From the NCBI GenBank assembly GCA_008501735.1, contig QQUF01000009.1, positions 20,862 to 84,861 of the forward strand: a DNA stretch of 64,000 nucleotides, written 5' to 3'. Below are positions 1-9,309 of the stretch, one piece after another; positions within the stretch are counted from its first letter, which is position 1, and each line of letters opens with the position of its first letter. A program made the translations under genes and the position numbers. The stretch comes from Calditrichota bacterium (lineage in GTDB: Bacteria > CLD3). The notes below the pieces were generated by a model. The model had not been told where the DNA came from, did no database searches, and saw nothing but the letters and a program-made list of their open reading frames with translations.

Positions 1-3000
1 GTTACTCTATTTCAGGATTAAACGATTCGACAGTTAACGAAATTCGGGTTGAAGCGGAAGCAATTAATGTTCTTAATGACACTTCCACAGTTTCAAAAAT
101 TTACTTACCTGACTTTCACGCTCCTTTGGTGAACACTTTTGCAGTTTCGCAAAGTTCCATATCAATCGGTGACACGACAGATGTTTTAGGAAATTTTGTA
201 GATTTCGTTTCGGGAAGTGTAGTTGGTTCAGGAGTTGACACAGTTTTTGTTCGAGTTAAAAAAGTTGGTAATCAAACAACAAGCACAATTTTTAGTGGTA
301 CAAATGCACAGTTTGTTAATTCGACAACAATTTTTACAACTCAAATTGCAGGAAATTATCAATTATTTTTAAGAGTTACTGATAATGTTGGTAATGTAAA
401 CAGAGATACAACTCAGTTTGTTGTGAATGCAGAACCTCACACTGTGGAATTCTCAGAATCTGAATTTGGGAATTTCTTTAATCCGAGTCCTCCGAATATT
501 TTTTCATTTTCTGTAATTCAACCTCAAAACGTGCTTCTCAAACCACAAACTCAACAAGGAATTCAAATTAGAGTTTTGGAAACTGCAAACGGCAATATTT
601 TGGAAGATACCTTTGTTCCAAATTACTCTGTAAGCGATACAATTGACATTGCTTACTCGTTTGGGACAGTTTTAGACACAAGTGTAACCGAAATTACTTT
701 GGAAGTTTTAGCAATTAATGTTTTGAATGATAGCACTTTAACAAGCACAAATTTTGTTCCTGATTACTTCGTACCTGAAATTTCTTTGCTTTCAATTTCT
801 GCTGATACAGTTGGAATAAACGAGAACCTTACTTTAAGTGCAAATTTTGATGATTCAATTTCAGGTATTTCTTTAAGTGAATTTGTGATTGTTAGACCTT
901 CACCTTTGGGAAGTTTGAATTTCACGAGTAACAACCAAAATAATTTCCAAGTTATTTTTGACTCAACAACTGTTGCAGGAAATTACACAGTTAATTTTAG
1001 TGTAACGGATAATGTAGGAAACTTGGTAAGCCAACAGGCTCAATTTTTTGTGAAATCATCACCGCCAGAAATTACTTTCGGAGGAGCAGAGTTTAATAAT
1101 TTTTTCAATCCGAACCCACCAAACTTATTGAATTTTACTGTTATTCAAAAAGATGAAATACCTGTTCAAGCTACAAATGGAATTTCCATTTCAATTTTTG
1201 GAAAACCCTCTGGTAATTTAATTTTTGGACCATTTCAACCAAGTTATGTTGTTAATGACACGATTCAAATTTCAACAAATGTAACCTTGAATATTCCACA
1301 AAATGATGAAGCTATTGATGTTAAAGTAATTGCGACAAATGAAATTGGAATAAGTGAAATGACTACGGAGACTTTTTTAATAGACGGGGTTAAACCTTCG
1401 GTAACTTTACTTTCTCCTCAAGTTGGTGAAGAATTTGCAAAAAACTCAAATTTTAATTTTATTGCAAATTACACAGATGAAATTCCAATAGGTTTGAGAC
1501 TTAGCAAAAATGAAATTTTAAAAATGGTTAAAAAGTCAAACTCCAAAATTTCTGAACTACTTGGAGCAGGAGTTGATTTGAGTTCGGTTTCTTTAGTTAT
1601 TACATCTCCTGATGGTTTAAAAACTGATGTAACTTCACTTACAAATATTACAGCAACAGGAATTGATTTTATAAGCTCTCAACTGACATTGGTTGGAAAT
1701 TATCTGATTGAATTAAAGGTTGCTGATAATGTTGGAAATTTGAATACAATTGTTACACAGATAAAAGTTTTAGAAGAAAAACCAGTTTTAAACTTCCAAA
1801 CATCTCAATTCGGAGACTTTTTTAATCCTGCAAGTCCAAACTCTTTTACTGTTTTATTAATAGAAAATGGTTCAACTCAATTTACACCAAGCAACATAAA
1901 AATCAATGTTAGTAGAGTAGTTGAGAGTGGAATTATTCCCGGAAGCACAAACATTCCGTTTGATTTTAACAGAAATGGTAATGAAGTTGAAGTTAGTTTT
2001 TTACCAAGCCTTACATTTGCAACTTCTGACATCGGAATGAAAGTTGACTTTATTTTAAATCACCCACTTTTTACACCCGACACTTTGAGTAAAATTTATT
2101 CGATAGACAATATTTCTCCTGAAGTTTCAGCTAATTCTCCTGAACCAAATGAAGAATTTATTCAAGATTCCCAAGTAAATATTTTCTTTAGTTTTGATGA
2201 TTCTCAAACTTCTGTCTTTTCCACTAAACCAAACGGGAAAAGCAGATTTGCTAAAACTAAAAGAGAGCAAACAACTTCACGCAAAAGCCAAAACAAAATC
2301 TTAGGAAACGGTTCAGGAATTGATACTTCAAGTGTAGTTTTTAGGCTTGAATTTCCTGACGGACATCAAGAGGTTAGAAACGGACTTGTAACACCAAATT
2401 CGTTTTCTCTGACAACAGAGCCACTAAACACACCGGGAAATTATGCAGCAATTTTGGTTCTTGCAGACAATGTTGGAAACACTAAACTCTTAAATCAAAA
2501 ATTTAAAATTAACAAACGAGTTCTTCCAACAACTGTTCCGCAAATTAAATTTGATGCACCATTTACCTTTGGAAGTAATCCACACAATTTCAATTTCTTG
2601 ACTTATGACGATGAAGGAATTTCAACAGTTACTCTAAAGATTTCAAGACTAAGAGCTACTTTTGAAAATCCCGAAGGAGTTTTGGAAGTTATAGAAGAAT
2701 CAGCAGAATTTGACCAAACAACACAAAACGACACTGTTTTTGTAAATTACTTAGCTCAATTTTCACTGAGTAACACAAGCTCAGCAAAAGATTTGGAAGT
2801 CGTTTTGGAGGCAAGCATTACGGATTTTGAAGGAAACTTAAAAATCTTTACTCAATCCTACAAAATTGACCAAGATTCTCCTGTTATTACTCAAATTACT
2901 CCAACGAATAACACACTAATAGAATCACTAACAAATTTCTCGGTTCGTGTTGACTTTGAAGACATTGGAATTGGAATTGAAAGTTCGGAACTTGAGGTAG

Positions 3001-3506
3001 TTGACTCCGAAGGAATTCAAATCCAAAAGGTTCAAGGGACAATTCAGGAAAGTGCTTCAGTTGGATTCGCTGAAATTTTTATTAGTGAAAGTTTGAAAGC
3101 TGACAATTACCAAGTAATTTTCACAGCTTCTGACAGCCTTGGAAATTCTACTCGTCAAGTAACGACATTTAGAGTGAACTCAAGCCTTTTTGTTGTTGAA
3201 GACATTCACAATTACCCGAATCCTTTCAAAATCGGCTCAACAACAACATTTGTTTTTACAGCAACCAAAGATGCACTTGTAACGATTCATATTTATGATT
3301 TTTTGGGAAGAAAAGTTAGGACTTTGTTAGAAGAGAGAGAATTTAGACCTCAAGGAAACGAAATAGAAATTGTTCCTGTCTGGGACGGGAAAGATGACTC
3401 AGGAAGCAATTTGGCTAAAGGAGTTTATTTTGCAAATGTTCTTGTCAAAGAGAAGAACGGAGAAGGTAAAAGTAAAAAAGTTGTTAAAATTGCATTAATT
3501 AAGTAA
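1..3506 (+). CDS. Giant repeat-containing secreted protein with type IX secretion C-terminal domain (5' end outside window)
   Basis: The reading frame is open from base 3, so the gene begins before the window; the TTG at 126 is merely an internal codon. The visible product is about 1167 residues made of imperfect modules of 200-250 residues. Each carries a phrase like FFNPxPPN (near bases 472, 1096, 1815, and a weaker one near 2570) and an Ig/FN3-like stretch ending in ADNVGN or TDNVGN, which suggests stacked beta-sandwich domains. The last 105 residues match the type IX secretion sorting/FlgD-Ig-like C-terminal domain: NYPNPF near base 3213, then YDFLGRKVRTL and WDGKDDSGSNLAKGVYF. The protein should therefore be exported across the outer membrane and anchored on the surface or released. 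The PorV-like gene 10 bases downstream fits this. Adhesion or matrix function is a guess. No enzyme domain is visible. Confidence 0.85.
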   Translation, partial: YSISGLNDSTVNEIRVEAEAINVLNDTSTVSKIYLPDFHAPLVNTFAVSQSSISIGDTTDVLGNFVDFVSGSVVGSGVDTVFVRVKKVGNQTTSTIFSGTNAQFVNSTTIFTTQIAGNYQLFLRVTDNVGNVNRDTTQFVVNAEPHTVEFSESEFGNFFNPSPPNIFSFSVIQPQNVLLKPQTQQGIQIRVLETANGNILEDTFVPNYSVSDTIDIAYSFGTVLDTSVTEITLEVLAINVLNDSTLTSTNFVPDYFVPEISLLSISADTVGINENLTLSANFDDSISGISLSEFVIVRPSPLGSLNFTSNNQNNFQVIFDSTTVAGNYTVNFSVTDNVGNLVSQQAQFFVKSSPPEITFGGAEFNNFFNPNPPNLLNFTVIQKDEIPVQATNGISISIFGKPSGNLIFGPFQPSYVVNDTIQISTNVTLNIPQNDEAIDVKVIATNEIGISEMTTETFLIDGVKPSVTLLSPQVGEEFAKNSNFNFIANYTDEIPIGLRLSKNEILKMVKKSNSKISELLGAGVDLSSVSLVITSPDGLKTDVTSLTNITATGIDFISSQLTLVGNYLIELKVADNVGNLNTIVTQIKVLEEKPVLNFQTSQFGDFFNPASPNSFTVLLIENGSTQFTPSNIKINVSRVVESGIIPGSTNIPFDFNRNGNEVEVSFLPSLTFATSDIGMKVDFILNHPLFTPDTLSKIYSIDNISPEVSANSPEPNEEFIQDSQVNIFFSFDDSQTSVFSTKPNGKSRFAKTKREQTTSRKSQNKILGNGSGIDTSSVVFRLEFPDGHQEVRNGLVTPNSFSLTTEPLNTPGNYAAILVLADNVGNTKLLNQKFKINKRVLPTTVPQIKFDAPFTFGSNPHNFNFLTYDDEGISTVTLKISRLRATFENPEGVLEVIEESAEFDQTTQNDTVFVNYLAQFSLSNTSSAKDLEVVLEASITDFEGNLKIFTQSYKIDQDSPVITQITPTNNTLIESLTNFSVRVDFEDIGIGIESSELEVVDSEGIQIQKVQGTIQESASVGFAEIFISESLKADNYQVIFTASDSLGNSTRQVTTFRVNSSLFVVEDIHNYPNPFKIGSTTTFVFTATKDALVTIHIYDFLGRKVRTLLEEREFRPQGNEIEIVPVWDGKDDSGSNLAKGVYFANVLVKEKNGEGKSKKVVKIALIK

Positions 3507-3516
3507 GGGAAGAAAA

Positions 3517-4566
3517 ATGAAAAAAATAATACTAATCCTTACAGTTTTGGTTATTTCCAGTGTGGAAATGGCTTTTTGTGGAAATAATCACGCTTTACCA
3601 TTTATGCGAATGAATGTTGGTGCAAAAGCAGAAGGTTTGGGTGGAGCATTCACTGCTTTGGCTGATGATGGAAGTGCAATTTATTGGAATCCTGCAAGAA
3701 CAATTTTCAACCGTGAAAAGCATTTACAAGGAAATTACTCGCATCTTTCTTTAGACAGAAGTTTCAATGTTTTAGCGTATTCTCATAAATTTGAAATTAA
3801 GGATTTTGCACTCGGAGCGATGTTTATTAATTCAGGAACTTCTGGTATTGAAGGTTACAGTTTAGACAATCAGAAGCAAGGAACTTTTACTGCAAGCGAT
3901 AATGTTTTGCTTGTCTCGGGGAGTTATGCCGTAAATCAATTTTTCTCATTTGGTGGAAATATAAAATTTTTGATGAATAAAGTTGAAAATCAAACTGACA
4001 GTGGTTTTGGAGTTGATTTGGCTACTTTTTATCGTCCAATTGAAGAGGTGAAAATTGGTTTAGTTGCACACGACATCTACACAAAAGTCGGTAAAGAGTC
4101 GGGAATTGGGAGGCTTCCTTGGAATGTCAAAATGGGAATAGCAGTTCAAGAAATTTTTGAGGAATTAACTTTTGCTTCTGACTTAACTAAAGTAGAAGGC
4201 AATTCTAAAATAGGTTATGCCTTTGGAGTGGAATGGAAATTTTGGGATAAAACAAGCGACCTTGAAATTGCTTTTCGAAGTGGAGTAAACACAATTTCTT
4301 TTGATAATTTAGGTTTTAGTGCAGGAGTTGGTTTTAAGAAAAATAGTTTCGGTTTCGATTATGCGTTTGTAAGTAATCAAGAAAGTGTTTTTGGACAATC
4401 ACACATAATTTCTACTTCTTATGCAATTGGCGAAACTTACGAATACGTTTCAAGGCGAATGAAATACGAAGAAAGAATGAACAAAACTCTCGAAGAAATC
4501 AGACAACAAAGAATGATTGAAGAGAAAAAACTTGAAGAACTAAAAAAGGAGCTAAAGAAAAAATAA
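3517..4566 (+). CDS. PorV/PorQ-family outer-membrane beta-barrel protein
   Basis: 349 residues. A signal peptide (MKKIILILTVLVISSVEMAFC) precedes a region typical of the PorV/PorQ (UPF0164) family: MNVGAKAEGLGGAFTALAD followed by YWNPA. Alternating beta-strand-like segments then run to about residue 305, so an FadL-like outer-membrane barrel is expected. The last 40 residues are strongly charged and helical (EERMNKTLEEIRQQ and onwards, ending KKELKKK), probably a coiled coil. In type IX secretion PorV carries cargo to the attachment complex, and PorV-like paralogues often sit beside cargo genes. Here the gene starts 10 bases after a cargo gene with a C-terminal sorting domain, so a dedicated shuttle or anchor is plausible but inferred. 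A GGAAG sequence precedes the ATG. Confidence 0.85.
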   Translation: MKKIILILTVLVISSVEMAFCGNNHALPFMRMNVGAKAEGLGGAFTALADDGSAIYWNPARTIFNREKHLQGNYSHLSLDRSFNVLAYSHKFEIKDFALGAMFINSGTSGIEGYSLDNQKQGTFTASDNVLLVSGSYAVNQFFSFGGNIKFLMNKVENQTDSGFGVDLATFYRPIEEVKIGLVAHDIYTKVGKESGIGRLPWNVKMGIAVQEIFEELTFASDLTKVEGNSKIGYAFGVEWKFWDKTSDLEIAFRSGVNTISFDNLGFSAGVGFKKNSFGFDYAFVSNQESVFGQSHIISTSYAIGETYEYVSRRMKYEERMNKTLEEIRQQRMIEEKKLEELKKELKKK

Positions 4567-4591
4567 AAGGACTCCAAAATTTGAAGTCCTT
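4567..4591. terminator. Hairpin between convergent genes
   Basis: AAGGACT (4567-4573) pairs with AGTCCTT (4585-4591), with additional A/T pairs inside. It lies between the stop codons of two convergent genes, so a bidirectional terminator is likely. There is no long T-tract on either strand. Confidence 0.45.
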
Positions 4592-4603
4592 ATAAAATTA
4601 TTT

Positions 4604-5533
4604 CTAAGGTAAAACTGTGAAGTAGAATTTCTCGCGAATTGCTGAACCAAAAATTCCAATTCCGTCGCCTTCAATGTGAAATTTTGCTTCGTGGAAATTT
4701 CCGTCTGGTTCTTGGACTTCTGTGTGAGTTGACATATAATCACCGAAATTTTTATCAGCTGCATACATATTCACTTCGTATTCTCCATAAAACCAAGTAC
4801 TGAACCACTGAATATCTGAGTCAGAAGTTCCTGCATCTTTCGGAGTATTTTGAATCCAATCCCATTGGTATTGCCAATCTTCTAAATCAAACTGAACATC
4901 TTCTGGCTTTTCATCTGTAAATGGATTGTCGTAAATGTAATTCGCAGAATCTGCATTCAAAGCCTCGTAAGAAAAAGCATAAAATGTTGTTCCCGGTGAA
5001 CGATTGTATTTCACATTTAGTAAAATTGGTTCGTCATTTTCATCTTTCTCTCTGTAAGTAATTGAATCAGTAGCAACTGTATTTCCATTTGGGAAAAGTT
5101 TCCTTAACTCAGCAATATTAAATCCTGCTTCGGGAAGTGTTGTTGTAGAACTTGCCGAAACTGTTTGTCCGTCAATTTCTGCTGTTGCTGAAAGAGTGTA
5201 AGATTTACCTGTTTCGATTACCAAATCAGTTCCTAAATATTCGTGATACCAAGTGCTGTCATTGAAAGTAAGTTGGTAATCATTTCCATTTTCGTCAGTG
5301 AGTTTCACATCGGCAGTTGGTAGAAGTAATTCTAAAATGCTAATGTTTGAATTTAAAGGAAAGTTCCTTCTAATTCCGATTCTTGTTATAGGCTCGTTTG
5401 CAAAAATGTAAGCATCAAAAACAATTTGTGGCTCGTAATCATTTTTATCAAAAGTGACTGAAGGATTTCCACAAGAAGCCATTAAAATTGCAGTTAGTAG
5501 TAAGAGTAAATTTATTTGAATTTTATTCGTCAT
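4604..5533 (-). CDS. DUF4249 lipoprotein, partner of TonB-dependent receptor
   Basis: 309 residues. The N-terminus is a lipoprotein signal (LLLLLTAILMASCGNP, lipobox cysteine about residue 21). The next segment, with phrases like PQIVFDAYIFANEPI and later GKSYTLSATAEIDGQTVSASSTTTLP, matches the DUF4249 family. These lipoproteins are almost always encoded directly downstream of a carboxypeptidase-regulatory-domain TonB receptor, as here: the start lies 8 bases after the receptor stop on the same strand. The family appears to be an outer-membrane accessory of the receptor, perhaps a surface lid or substrate-binding component, but its biochemical role is not established. The substrate cannot be read from the sequence. 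Confidence 0.85.
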   Translation of the reverse strand: MTNKIQINLLLLLTAILMASCGNPSVTFDKNDYEPQIVFDAYIFANEPITRIGIRRNFPLNSNISILELLLPTADVKLTDENGNDYQLTFNDSTWYHEYLGTDLVIETGKSYTLSATAEIDGQTVSASSTTTLPEAGFNIAELRKLFPNGNTVATDSITYREKDENDEPILLNVKYNRSPGTTFYAFSYEALNADSANYIYDNPFTDEKPEDVQFDLEDWQYQWDWIQNTPKDAGTSDSDIQWFSTWFYGEYEVNMYAADKNFGDYMSTHTEVQEPDGNFHEAKFHIEGDGIGIFGSAIREKFYFTVLP

Positions 5534-5541
5534 TTTTTTAC

Positions 5542-7884
5542 CTAAAATTTAAAGTTTACGCCAAAAGTAGGAAGTACTGGAAACATTGTAATTTCTTCAA
5601 TTTCTTGATTTACATTGAGTCCTTGAGAATTATCTTCGTATTCAACGAACCAAACATTTCCTCTGTTTCCGATGTTGTAAATTTGGAAATAAGGTGCAAT
5701 TGACCAACTTTTGAACTGTTTCTCATAAGTAAAACTTACATCTAATCTTGAGTAAGCAGGAAGCCTTAATGAGTTAATTTTGTCAGGGTTTAAAAACAAA
5801 TCTGAGTTTCCATCAGGAACTGTTGAGTTTACGTAAGCTGAACTTGGTGCTGTCAAAGGTTGACCTGTTGCGTAAACGAAATTCATTCCGATTGTCCAAG
5901 TTCCGCTGTGTTTCTTGTGCGGTTGTCCTTTGAAAGTTCTCATTAAATTTTTGATGTCAAAATTTGAAACAAAGTTTACAGTTTGGCTTCTGTCGTGTCT
6001 TGGAGTGTAAGTTTTTCCTCTGTTAACGTCTTCAAATTTATTTTCAGTTTTTGCCAAAGAGTAACCAAGCCAACCTGTAACTGCACCAGTATTTTTTTTC
6101 AAGAGAACTTCAAAACCCATTGAGTTTCCGTCGCCTTGATTAAAAAGACCTTTCGTGTTGTCATAAATTGGGTCTCCATTTTCATTGTAAGTATTCGTTT
6201 CGAGGTCTGGCAAAAATGCTTGGTCAAATTCCAAAATATCTTTGTACTGTTTGTAGTAGGTTTCGACCTCAAGTTCGTAGCCTTCTGTCAAATCTTGTTG
6301 GTAACCTAAAATGTAGTGTCTTGATTTTGAGCCATTGTAGAATTCATTTGAAGTTGTCCAAATGTCAGCTACGAAGAATCGTGGAATTCGTTGCAAATAT
6401 TGGTTATAACTTCCGTAAGCGAATTTTAAATTTATATCACCTGTGAGACGGTATTTCGCAGAGAACCTTGGGTCAATGTCGTGAAAGTCTTTGTTCTTTG
6501 TATGGAAATAATTGTAACGCAACCCCGTTTCGATGTTCCAATAAATTGATGGAGTCCAAGTTGTTGTTGCGTAAGCAATTGAGTGTTTTGGTTTATCTCT
6601 AACGTCAACTAAACCTTCTGGAAAAGTTTGAATATATTTTGCGTCAAGGTTTTTTTGTTCAAAACCAAACTTCGATTTTAAAGCTCTTGAGTGGTAATAT
6701 TCTAAGTTTCCTTTGAAAGTTAAGTCTGTGATTTCATTTCTTTCTTCAATTTTCACAATGTCAATTTCAAAGTCTGAACTGAATTTGCTCGCAGTAAACC
6801 AAAAGTTACCGAAAAGTTGTGGTGAGAAAACTCTCGTCCAACGAACGCTTCCTGTTTTATTTCCCCAATCATAAGAAATTCCAGTTGGGTCAGTTGAATC
6901 TTCATTAAAATTTAAGTCTAAGAAATCACGTCCACCGTAACCGCTAATTGTTAATTTATTTTTGGAATCGATGTCATAAAATGCTTTCACATTTCCATCA
7001 TAAAAATAATAATCTGGGATTTTATCGAATTTTCTACCAACGGTTTGGTCAAAGTAAGTTCTTCTGAATGAGCCTGAAAGAGAACCTTTGTCTCCGATTG
7101 GCATTTGTAAAGTCGTTTTTGCCGAAAGTAGTGAAATTCCCGCCGAACCTTCAAATTCCTCGCGATTTCCGTCTTTATTCGTAACGTCCAAAACTGAAGA
7201 AAGCCTTCCTCCGTATTCAGCTCCAAAACCACCTTTTGAAAGCTCAGCTTTTTTGATTGCATCAGTATTGAAAGTTGAGAAAATTCCGAAAGCGTGTTCA
7301 GGATTGTAAACGTCTGTTCCGTCAATCATATAAAGATTTTGGTCAGGAGTTCCACCTCGAACGTAAAGTGCAGAAGAAAAATCTGAAAGCGGTAAAACTC
7401 CCGGTAAAGTTTGGAGAGAACGCAATAAGTCAGCTTCGGCAACTTGTGGTAAAGCGTTAATTTCAGAAGGTGAAAGTTCTACCTTGGAAATTGACTTTTT
7501 GTAAAGTTTATCGATTACTGCAACTTCTTCTTTTTCGGCGACGATTTCTACTTCATTTGTTGTCAAACCTTCTGGTTTGATAACAATTTTCAAAGTTTTT
7601 CTTTCGCCACTTTTTATAAAGATTTTTTCTTGGTGTTGTTTGTAACCAACGTAATCGCAAATTACTGTGTATTCCCCAGAAGGGATTCTTGGAATTACGT
7701 AGTAACCACTAACATTTGTAATCGAACCTAATTGCGTACTTTCTTTTAAGAAAACACTGCAACCAATCAATGCTTCTCCATCTGAAGCATCAGTAACAAA
7801 CCCACTCAAAGTTCCTTTATCTTGTGAATAAATTGTTGTGAATTGTAGTAAAAAAATGAGTAAAAATATTGGAATTTTTCGCAT
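5542..7884 (-). CDS. TonB-dependent receptor with carboxypeptidase-regulatory-like N-terminal domain
   Basis: 780 residues. A signal peptide (to about residue 20, ending TTIYSQ) is followed by a CarboxypepD_reg-like beta-sandwich (GTLSGFVTDASDGEALIGCSV, to about residue 110), a plug domain (INALPQVAEADLLRSLQTLPGV, YVRGGTPDQNLYMIDGTDVYNP, about 130-235) and a 22-strand-type barrel ending in a terminal phenylalanine (FGVNFKF). The role is energy-dependent import of an unknown ligand across the outer membrane. It forms an operon with the DUF4249 lipoprotein 8 bases downstream. It lacks the SusD partner and the long sequence motifs of glycan SusC proteins, so a sugar substrate is not implied. No Fur-like or other operator was recognised upstream. 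Confidence 0.9.
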   Translation of the reverse strand: MRKIPIFLLIFLLQFTTIYSQDKGTLSGFVTDASDGEALIGCSVFLKESTQLGSITNVSGYYVIPRIPSGEYTVICDYVGYKQHQEKIFIKSGERKTLKIVIKPEGLTTNEVEIVAEKEEVAVIDKLYKKSISKVELSPSEINALPQVAEADLLRSLQTLPGVLPLSDFSSALYVRGGTPDQNLYMIDGTDVYNPEHAFGIFSTFNTDAIKKAELSKGGFGAEYGGRLSSVLDVTNKDGNREEFEGSAGISLLSAKTTLQMPIGDKGSLSGSFRRTYFDQTVGRKFDKIPDYYFYDGNVKAFYDIDSKNKLTISGYGGRDFLDLNFNEDSTDPTGISYDWGNKTGSVRWTRVFSPQLFGNFWFTASKFSSDFEIDIVKIEERNEITDLTFKGNLEYYHSRALKSKFGFEQKNLDAKYIQTFPEGLVDVRDKPKHSIAYATTTWTPSIYWNIETGLRYNYFHTKNKDFHDIDPRFSAKYRLTGDINLKFAYGSYNQYLQRIPRFFVADIWTTSNEFYNGSKSRHYILGYQQDLTEGYELEVETYYKQYKDILEFDQAFLPDLETNTYNENGDPIYDNTKGLFNQGDGNSMGFEVLLKKNTGAVTGWLGYSLAKTENKFEDVNRGKTYTPRHDRSQTVNFVSNFDIKNLMRTFKGQPHKKHSGTWTIGMNFVYATGQPLTAPSSAYVNSTVPDGNSDLFLNPDKINSLRLPAYSRLDVSFTYEKQFKSWSIAPYFQIYNIGNRGNVWFVEYEDNSQGLNVNQEIEEITMFPVLPTFGVNFKF

Positions 7885-8512
7885 TCCATTTAGTCCCTTT
7901 CCGTAAAAAATTATGTTAAAAAACTCTAGTAAATGGTAGAAAAGCCTCTACATTACCATAGAGTAATTTGTTTAAGTAAAATTGAACTATTTTTTATTGT
8001 TCCTTAAAAATAAAAATTGACCACGTAAAACACGAAGCGTACGAAAAAAAGTTCTAAAAAATTTCTCATTGCTCATATGTTTTCACTTAAAGTTATAATT
8101 TGTTATCCAATCAATTTTCTAAATTTGCTTTTCCTTGTTCTAAACTTATTTTTTGACCGAATCCAAATTTCGCCCAATTTCAACCACTTTTCCATAACAG
8201 GAATAATGCTATAAAAATGCCAAAGAAGTAGCCAAAGTTTTTATCGGTAATAGACAGAATTGGAGCAATAATCATTACAATTATTACCATAAATGGCTTA
8301 GATAGAAAATTATATAATTTATTTATCATTCGCTTTTTCATTTTTTTATGCCGCACAAACTCATTGCGGGTATCAGATTATATTTTCTTTGTTCACAAGT
8401 TGCGTTGGGTAAAAGTTAATTGTTTTAATTTTTCAAAAATAAAATTCAGTTCCTTGACAACGAAATTCAAAAAGGAAAACTAAAGTGTGCTTTTCAAAGC
8501 ATTCATTTAATT
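7885..8512. other. 628-base gap, mostly non-coding
   Basis: The gap separates the TonB receptor promoter side from the 3' end of the NAD(P)-binding gene. It contains one short minus-strand ORF (8180-8341, listed separately) and a small imperfect hairpin (8348-8374, GCCGCA against TGCGGG). The rest is AT-rich and has no coding signal I can support. Confidence 0.5.
8180..8341 (-). CDS. Possible small membrane protein of 53 residues
   Basis: An ATG at 8341 (complement) opens 53 codons. The product begins MKKRMINKLYNFLSKPF and contains two hydrophobic stretches, MVIIVMIIAPILSI and FGYFFGIFIALFLLW, separated by a charged turn (TDKN); it ends KSG. Composition resembles a hairpin-type small membrane protein. 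The frame continues sensibly after the stop (NWAKFGFGQKISLEQGK), so it could also be a decayed longer gene with an acquired stop. There is no clear Shine-Dalgarno sequence. I do not recognise a family. Confidence 0.3.
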   Translation of the reverse strand: MKKRMINKLYNFLSKPFMVIIVMIIAPILSITDKNFGYFFGIFIALFLLWKSG

Positions 8513-9244
8513 TTAGTTGGCAGCAGACTTGTTATAAATTACCGGCATTTGTCCTTTCCATTTTTCCCATAATTTATCCTCAGTCATTAAACGAGCTATA
8601 AAATTTCCGACGTTGATTCGGCTTGTTTGCCCTGCGTCAAAAATTGCACTTCTAATCGGTGAAGGGTAAATTTCATATTCCGTTACTTCTTCTAAGTCAA
8701 TCAAATTATCGGGTCTAACTACAGCCCATTCAACAGATTTACTGCTTTGTCCAATTTGAGTGCGTAAAAAATCCGCGGCCTTTTCATTGTCAGTGTGCGG
8801 AGGAAGTAGTAAGCGAAGAATTCCAATAACGCATTTTTGTGCGAATGAAATTGGCTCGTCCAAATCACGATTACTATTTCCCGTTGTATTCATCAAAACA
8901 AACCTAGTGGGACTCTTTGGCGAATTCATCTTTACTGCATCGCAGATTTTTCGAGTTGCATCTGTTACAAGTCTTCTTGGTTGCCCATAAATTCCTTTCC
9001 AAGTTAAATTGTGTCCAAGGCAAGAAGCAATTGAAGTACAATCGGAAATTTGTTCACTAATTTCTTTGTCGCTTAAATCCAAAATGCTTGCAGTAATGAT
9101 TTCGAGATTTTGATTTTCTTGCCAAGATTTAGGTAACTTTTCAGGAGACCTAACAATTGCTTTGACTTTGCGATTTTGACTTAGAAGTTGTTCAACTAAC
9201 TTTTTCCCTGTTGCTCCGCTTGCACCAAGCACTAAAGTTTGCAT
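8513..9244 (-). CDS. NAD(P)H-binding atypical short-chain dehydrogenase-like protein
   Basis: 243 residues. The N-terminal dinucleotide-binding motif is GASGATGKK (residues 7-15), the glycine-rich TGxxGxxG-type loop of atypical SDRs (NmrA/YwnB-like, NAD(P)H-binding family). R38-like basic residues after strand 2 (VKAIVRSPEKLP) suggest NADP preference. The later WAVVRPDNLIDL segment corresponds to the usual VRP motif of this family. No classical YxxxK catalytic pair is obvious, so it may be a regulator, a flavin reductase-like enzyme or a weak reductase. It has its own short leader and is followed by a long gap. The upstream neighbour on the same strand is a DUF4437 protein 65 bases away. Confidence 0.75.
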   Translation of the reverse strand: MQTLVLGASGATGKKLVEQLLSQNRKVKAIVRSPEKLPKSWQENQNLEIITASILDLSDKEISEQISDCTSIASCLGHNLTWKGIYGQPRRLVTDATRKICDAVKMNSPKSPTRFVLMNTTGNSNRDLDEPISFAQKCVIGILRLLLPPHTDNEKAADFLRTQIGQSSKSVEWAVVRPDNLIDLEEVTEYEIYPSPIRSAIFDAGQTSRINVGNFIARLMTEDKLWEKWKGQMPVIYNKSAAN

Positions 9245-9309
9245 AATATTTCTTTCTTTAGTTTGTGAATGAATCGAAAAAGGACTCTGCCTAATTTAGA
9301 TTCAACCTT

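Noticed and set aside
8342..8430. Integron attC-like site (GCGTTGGGT core near 8402 and GCCGCA/TGCGGG palindrome)
   Set aside because: Only one core-like half is present; the matching RYYYAAC on the other side is missing, and no integrase or cassette array is visible.
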